From Pseudomonadota bacterium (GTDB lineage: Bacteria; Pseudomonadota; Alphaproteobacteria; Rhizobiales; Devosiaceae), in contig JAEWCE010000093.1 in the NCBI GenBank assembly GCA_023390785.1, positions 1-8,063 on the forward strand: 8,063 nt of DNA, read 5' to 3'. The position numbers and the translations under genes were made by a program. Numbering within the stretch: position 1 is the stretch's first letter; every line of letters begins with the position of its first letter. The notes beneath the pieces are model-generated. The model saw only the letters and a list, made by a program, of their open reading frames with translations, ran no database searches and had not been told where the DNA came from. Positions 6,581 through 8,063 of the stretch are shown piece by piece.

Positions 6581-6655
6581 TCAACGCAAACCGAAGAAGG
6601 ACAGGATCGCCAGGATCACCACGACGAGGCCGACAAGGTAGATGATGCCATTCAT
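6581..6655 (-). CDS. 24-residue single-helix membrane microprotein
   Basis: The gene encodes a peptide beginning MNGIIYLVGLVVVILAIL and ending SFFGLR, one hydrophobic helix with a terminal arginine. The ATG at 6655 (read on the minus strand) is preceded by AGGAG about ten bases upstream. The stop lies 13 bases before the start of the 308-residue membrane protein, so this is the first gene of the unit. The pattern (N-terminal MN-x-IIY, G-L-V-V-V, C-terminal F-G-L-R) matches small hypothetical proteins that I recall as frequent in Hyphomicrobiales, which supports it being real despite its size. The function is unknown. The peptide is too short for domain methods, so confidence comes from the ribosome site, the clean helix and the conserved-looking layout. 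Confidence 0.65.
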   Translation of the reverse strand: MNGIIYLVGLVVVILAILSFFGLR

Positions 6656-6670
6656 TTGAATGAGGCTCCT

Positions 6671-6688
6671 GTGACGCAGTTGGGTCAC
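6671..6688. repeat. short inverted repeat upstream of the membrane operon
   Basis: GTGAC (6671-6675) and GTCAC (6684-6688) form a five-base inverted repeat with an eight-base spacer. It lies 16 bases upstream of the first gene of the minus-strand membrane operon, just ahead of its ribosome site. It could be an operator half-site pair or a weak leader hairpin, but a repeat this short may occur by chance. Confidence 0.25.
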
Positions 6689-6748
6689 TTCAAAAAGGCG
6701 CGATGCCGCATTTTGGTTGCTTGATTGCCCAATTGTCGTGCAACAGGC

Positions 6749-6774
6749 GGAACCGGAAGCTGCCGGAACAAGTT
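6749..6774 (+). promoter_or_regulatory. candidate EcfG-type (general stress) promoter for the glycosyltransferase-like gene
   Basis: GGAAC (6749-6753), a 17-base spacer and AGTT (6771-6774) fit the alphaproteobacterial general-stress sigma factor consensus GGAAC-N16/17-cGTT with one change in the least conserved base. A second GGAAC (6765-6769) is followed after 17 bases by CGTG (6787-6790), again one mismatch. Both lie in the divergent gap, 65-90 bases before the ATG at 6840. The motif is short, so a chance match is possible. Confidence 0.3.
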
Positions 6775-6839
6775 GTTGGGTTGGGCCGTGGGCTGCGCTA
6801 GAACGGTCCGGCCCCCTTGCAAGGTCACTACAGCGTCAG

Positions 6840-8018
6840 ATGGACGAGACGATCGCCGACAGCAAAGCCGCCGCCCGACGCTGGACGTGGCGGATTCCGG
6901 CCTATGTGCTGCTGCCCTTCTACCTGATGCTGATCGGGGTGCTGCTGCGCTACGCTGTGTACGTGCGCACCACCGGGCACTGGGGCTTCAACGACTACCT
7001 CCGGGCCCTGTGCGTGTATGACTGCAACGCCTATGAGCGGCTGGCGCTCAATGGCTATGAGGGCCGCCCCTCCGGCTTCGACAAGGGCGACGCCAACAAC
7101 TGGGCGTTCTTTCCGTTCTACTCGATCATGGTGTGGGCGCTGAACCGCATCACCGGGCTCAGCATGCTGGTGGGCGGGTCGATCCTCACGCTGCTGCTGT
7201 CCGTGTGGGCCGCGATCCTCAGCTGGCCGCTGTTCGAGCGCCGCTTCCGCGCCTATTTCCTGTTCTGCTTCTTCCTGTTTCTGGGGCCGTTCTCCTATTA
7301 TTTCTCGACGCTTTATACCGAAGCGCTGTTCATCATGCTGACCATCGCCGGCTTCGTGCTGCTGAAGCAGCGCGACTATGTATCGGCGGGCGTTGCCGGG
7401 GCGCTGATGTCGGCGACGCGCTCGACCGGCCTGCTGTTTGCCGGCGCCATCCTGATCGCGGCATTCCAGAACCACCTCAAGGATGGCGGGACAGTGCGCG
7501 GCTTCTTCCGCACGCTGTGGCGGCGCACCGACCTGCTGCTGGCCGTGGCGCTGGTGCCGATCGGCATCAGCCTGTTCGCGATCTATCTGTGGTTCCATTC
7601 CGGCGACGCACTGGCGTTCGTCCATATCCAGCGTGCCTGGGGGCGCGCCTTCTCGGACCCGTTCCGCAATCTGTGGCTGACGCTGAAGATGCAGTTCGAC
7701 GCCCACAATTACTCGACCATCAGCACCGACCTGGCCTTCGGGCTGGCGGCGATCTTCGGCATGGCGCTGAGCGCGGTGATGGCGTGGAAGGGCAAGTGGG
7801 ACTGGGCGCTGTTCTCGCTGTTCGGGGTGCTGCTGCCGCTCAGCACCAACGCCTATTCGATGCTGCGCTTCGTGGTCGGGCTGGCGCCGATCCTGATCAC
7901 CGCGTCGCTGTTGTTCTCACGCTGGAAGTGGCTGTTCTATGTGCTGCTGCCGGTACTGCTGATCCTCGACGTGCTGCTGCTGCCCACCTGGACCGGGCGC
8001 TCCTATTACCTGATGTGA
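6840..8018 (+). CDS. polytopic GT-C-type glycosyltransferase, PIG-V/GPI18 mannosyltransferase-like
   Basis: From the ATG at 6840 the protein has 392 residues and about nine or ten membrane helices. After helix 1 (about 19-42) a loop contains VYDCNAYERLALNGYEG with D61, in the place where GT-C enzymes carry the catalytic acidic residue. This is followed by NNWAFFPFYSIMVWAL (86-101), LYTEALFIMLT (158-168), a SAGVAGALMSATRSTGLL stretch (182-199) and SMLRFVVGLAPILI (340-353). This order matches PIG-V/GPI18-family proteins (D-x-x-W/Y, AFFPLYP, SESLF, TRPTG, PRY patterns), with substitutions at several of these positions. The expected role is transfer of a sugar from a polyprenyl-phosphate donor on the outer face of the inner membrane; donor and acceptor are unknown. 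An in-frame TTG at 6717 would add 41 residues that look non-coding (two Cys, Pro/Gly-rich, no family match), so ATG is preferred, although its ribosome site (AAGG, 15 bases away) is poor. Confidence 0.72.
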   Translation: MDETIADSKAAARRWTWRIPAYVLLPFYLMLIGVLLRYAVYVRTTGHWGFNDYLRALCVYDCNAYERLALNGYEGRPSGFDKGDANNWAFFPFYSIMVWALNRITGLSMLVGGSILTLLLSVWAAILSWPLFERRFRAYFLFCFFLFLGPFSYYFSTLYTEALFIMLTIAGFVLLKQRDYVSAGVAGALMSATRSTGLLFAGAILIAAFQNHLKDGGTVRGFFRTLWRRTDLLLAVALVPIGISLFAIYLWFHSGDALAFVHIQRAWGRAFSDPFRNLWLTLKMQFDAHNYSTISTDLAFGLAAIFGMALSAVMAWKGKWDWALFSLFGVLLPLSTNAYSMLRFVVGLAPILITASLLFSRWKWLFYVLLPVLLILDVLLLPTWTGRSYYLM

Positions 8019-8026
8019 GCGCCCGC

Positions 8027-8063
8027 ATGCCCCCCCTCTACCGGCCCCGGCTCTGGCATCTGG
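8027..8063 (+). CDS. possible start of a further gene, cut by the window edge
   Basis: An ATG eight bases after the preceding stop opens a frame of 12 codons (MPPLYRPRLWHL) that runs off the window. The close spacing fits a co-transcribed downstream gene, but there is no clear ribosome site and the fragment is too short to recognise. Confidence 0.25.
   Translation, partial: MPPLYRPRLWHL

Noticed and set aside
5500..6645. Plus-strand 381-residue open frame opposite the membrane operon
   Set aside because: It starts inside the terminator hairpin and reads as low-complexity Gly/Arg/Asp sequence, whereas the minus strand gives clean membrane helices and spaced ribosome sites.
6717..6839. TTG-started N-terminal extension of the glycosyltransferase-like protein
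   Set aside because: The extra 41 residues are not family-like, overlap the candidate promoter and have no ribosome site; ATG 6840 begins just before the first membrane helix.
6828..7706. Minus-strand 292-residue open frame opposite the glycosyltransferase-like gene
   Set aside because: It is Gln/Glu/Arg/His-rich, the antisense pattern of a Leu/Phe-rich membrane protein, with no recognisable domain.

Overview
The window is GC-rich chromosomal DNA with tightly packed genes, GGAG/AGGAG-type ribosome sites and strong third-position G/C bias. The protein families point to an alphaproteobacterium, most likely Hyphomicrobiales. These are a DUF2793 tail-type protein, a DSD1/D-threonine-aldolase-family enzyme, a FIST plus GGDEF-EAL pair, and tiny single-helix membrane proteins of a kind I associate with that order. 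A Devosia-like genome is a guess from style, not a demonstrated assignment.

Layout from left to right. (1) A minus-strand gene (40-1134) encodes a DUF2793 protein with a phage tail-fibre-like C-terminus. (2) Divergent from it, 1221-2282 (+) encodes a fold-type III PLP enzyme of the D-serine dehydratase / D-threonine aldolase family. (3) After a 105-base gap that ends in a hairpin touching a ribosome site, 2388-3542 (+) encodes a two-domain FIST sensor. One base after its stop, a GTG starts 3544-5475 (+), a soluble coiled coil-PAS-GGDEF-EAL protein. This pair looks like one signalling unit, in which a ligand sensed by FIST controls c-di-GMP synthesis or breakdown. (4) A strong bidirectional hairpin terminator (5505-5528) closes the plus-strand unit and a converging minus-strand unit. 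(5) The minus-strand unit holds three membrane-protein genes in a row: a 24-residue microprotein (6581-6655), a 308-residue four-helix protein (5641-6567) and a 29-residue microprotein (5539-5628), separated by only 13 and 12 bases. (6) Divergent from that unit, 6840-8018 (+) encodes a polytopic protein resembling PIG-V/GPI18-type mannosyltransferases. A further gene may begin at 8027.

The genes appear to be separate functional units rather than one large system. The most informative units are the translationally coupled FIST/c-di-GMP pair and the compact membrane operon with microproteins on both sides. I see no tRNA, rRNA, CRISPR array, insertion sequence or transposase, and no gene-free stretch longer than about 190 bases.
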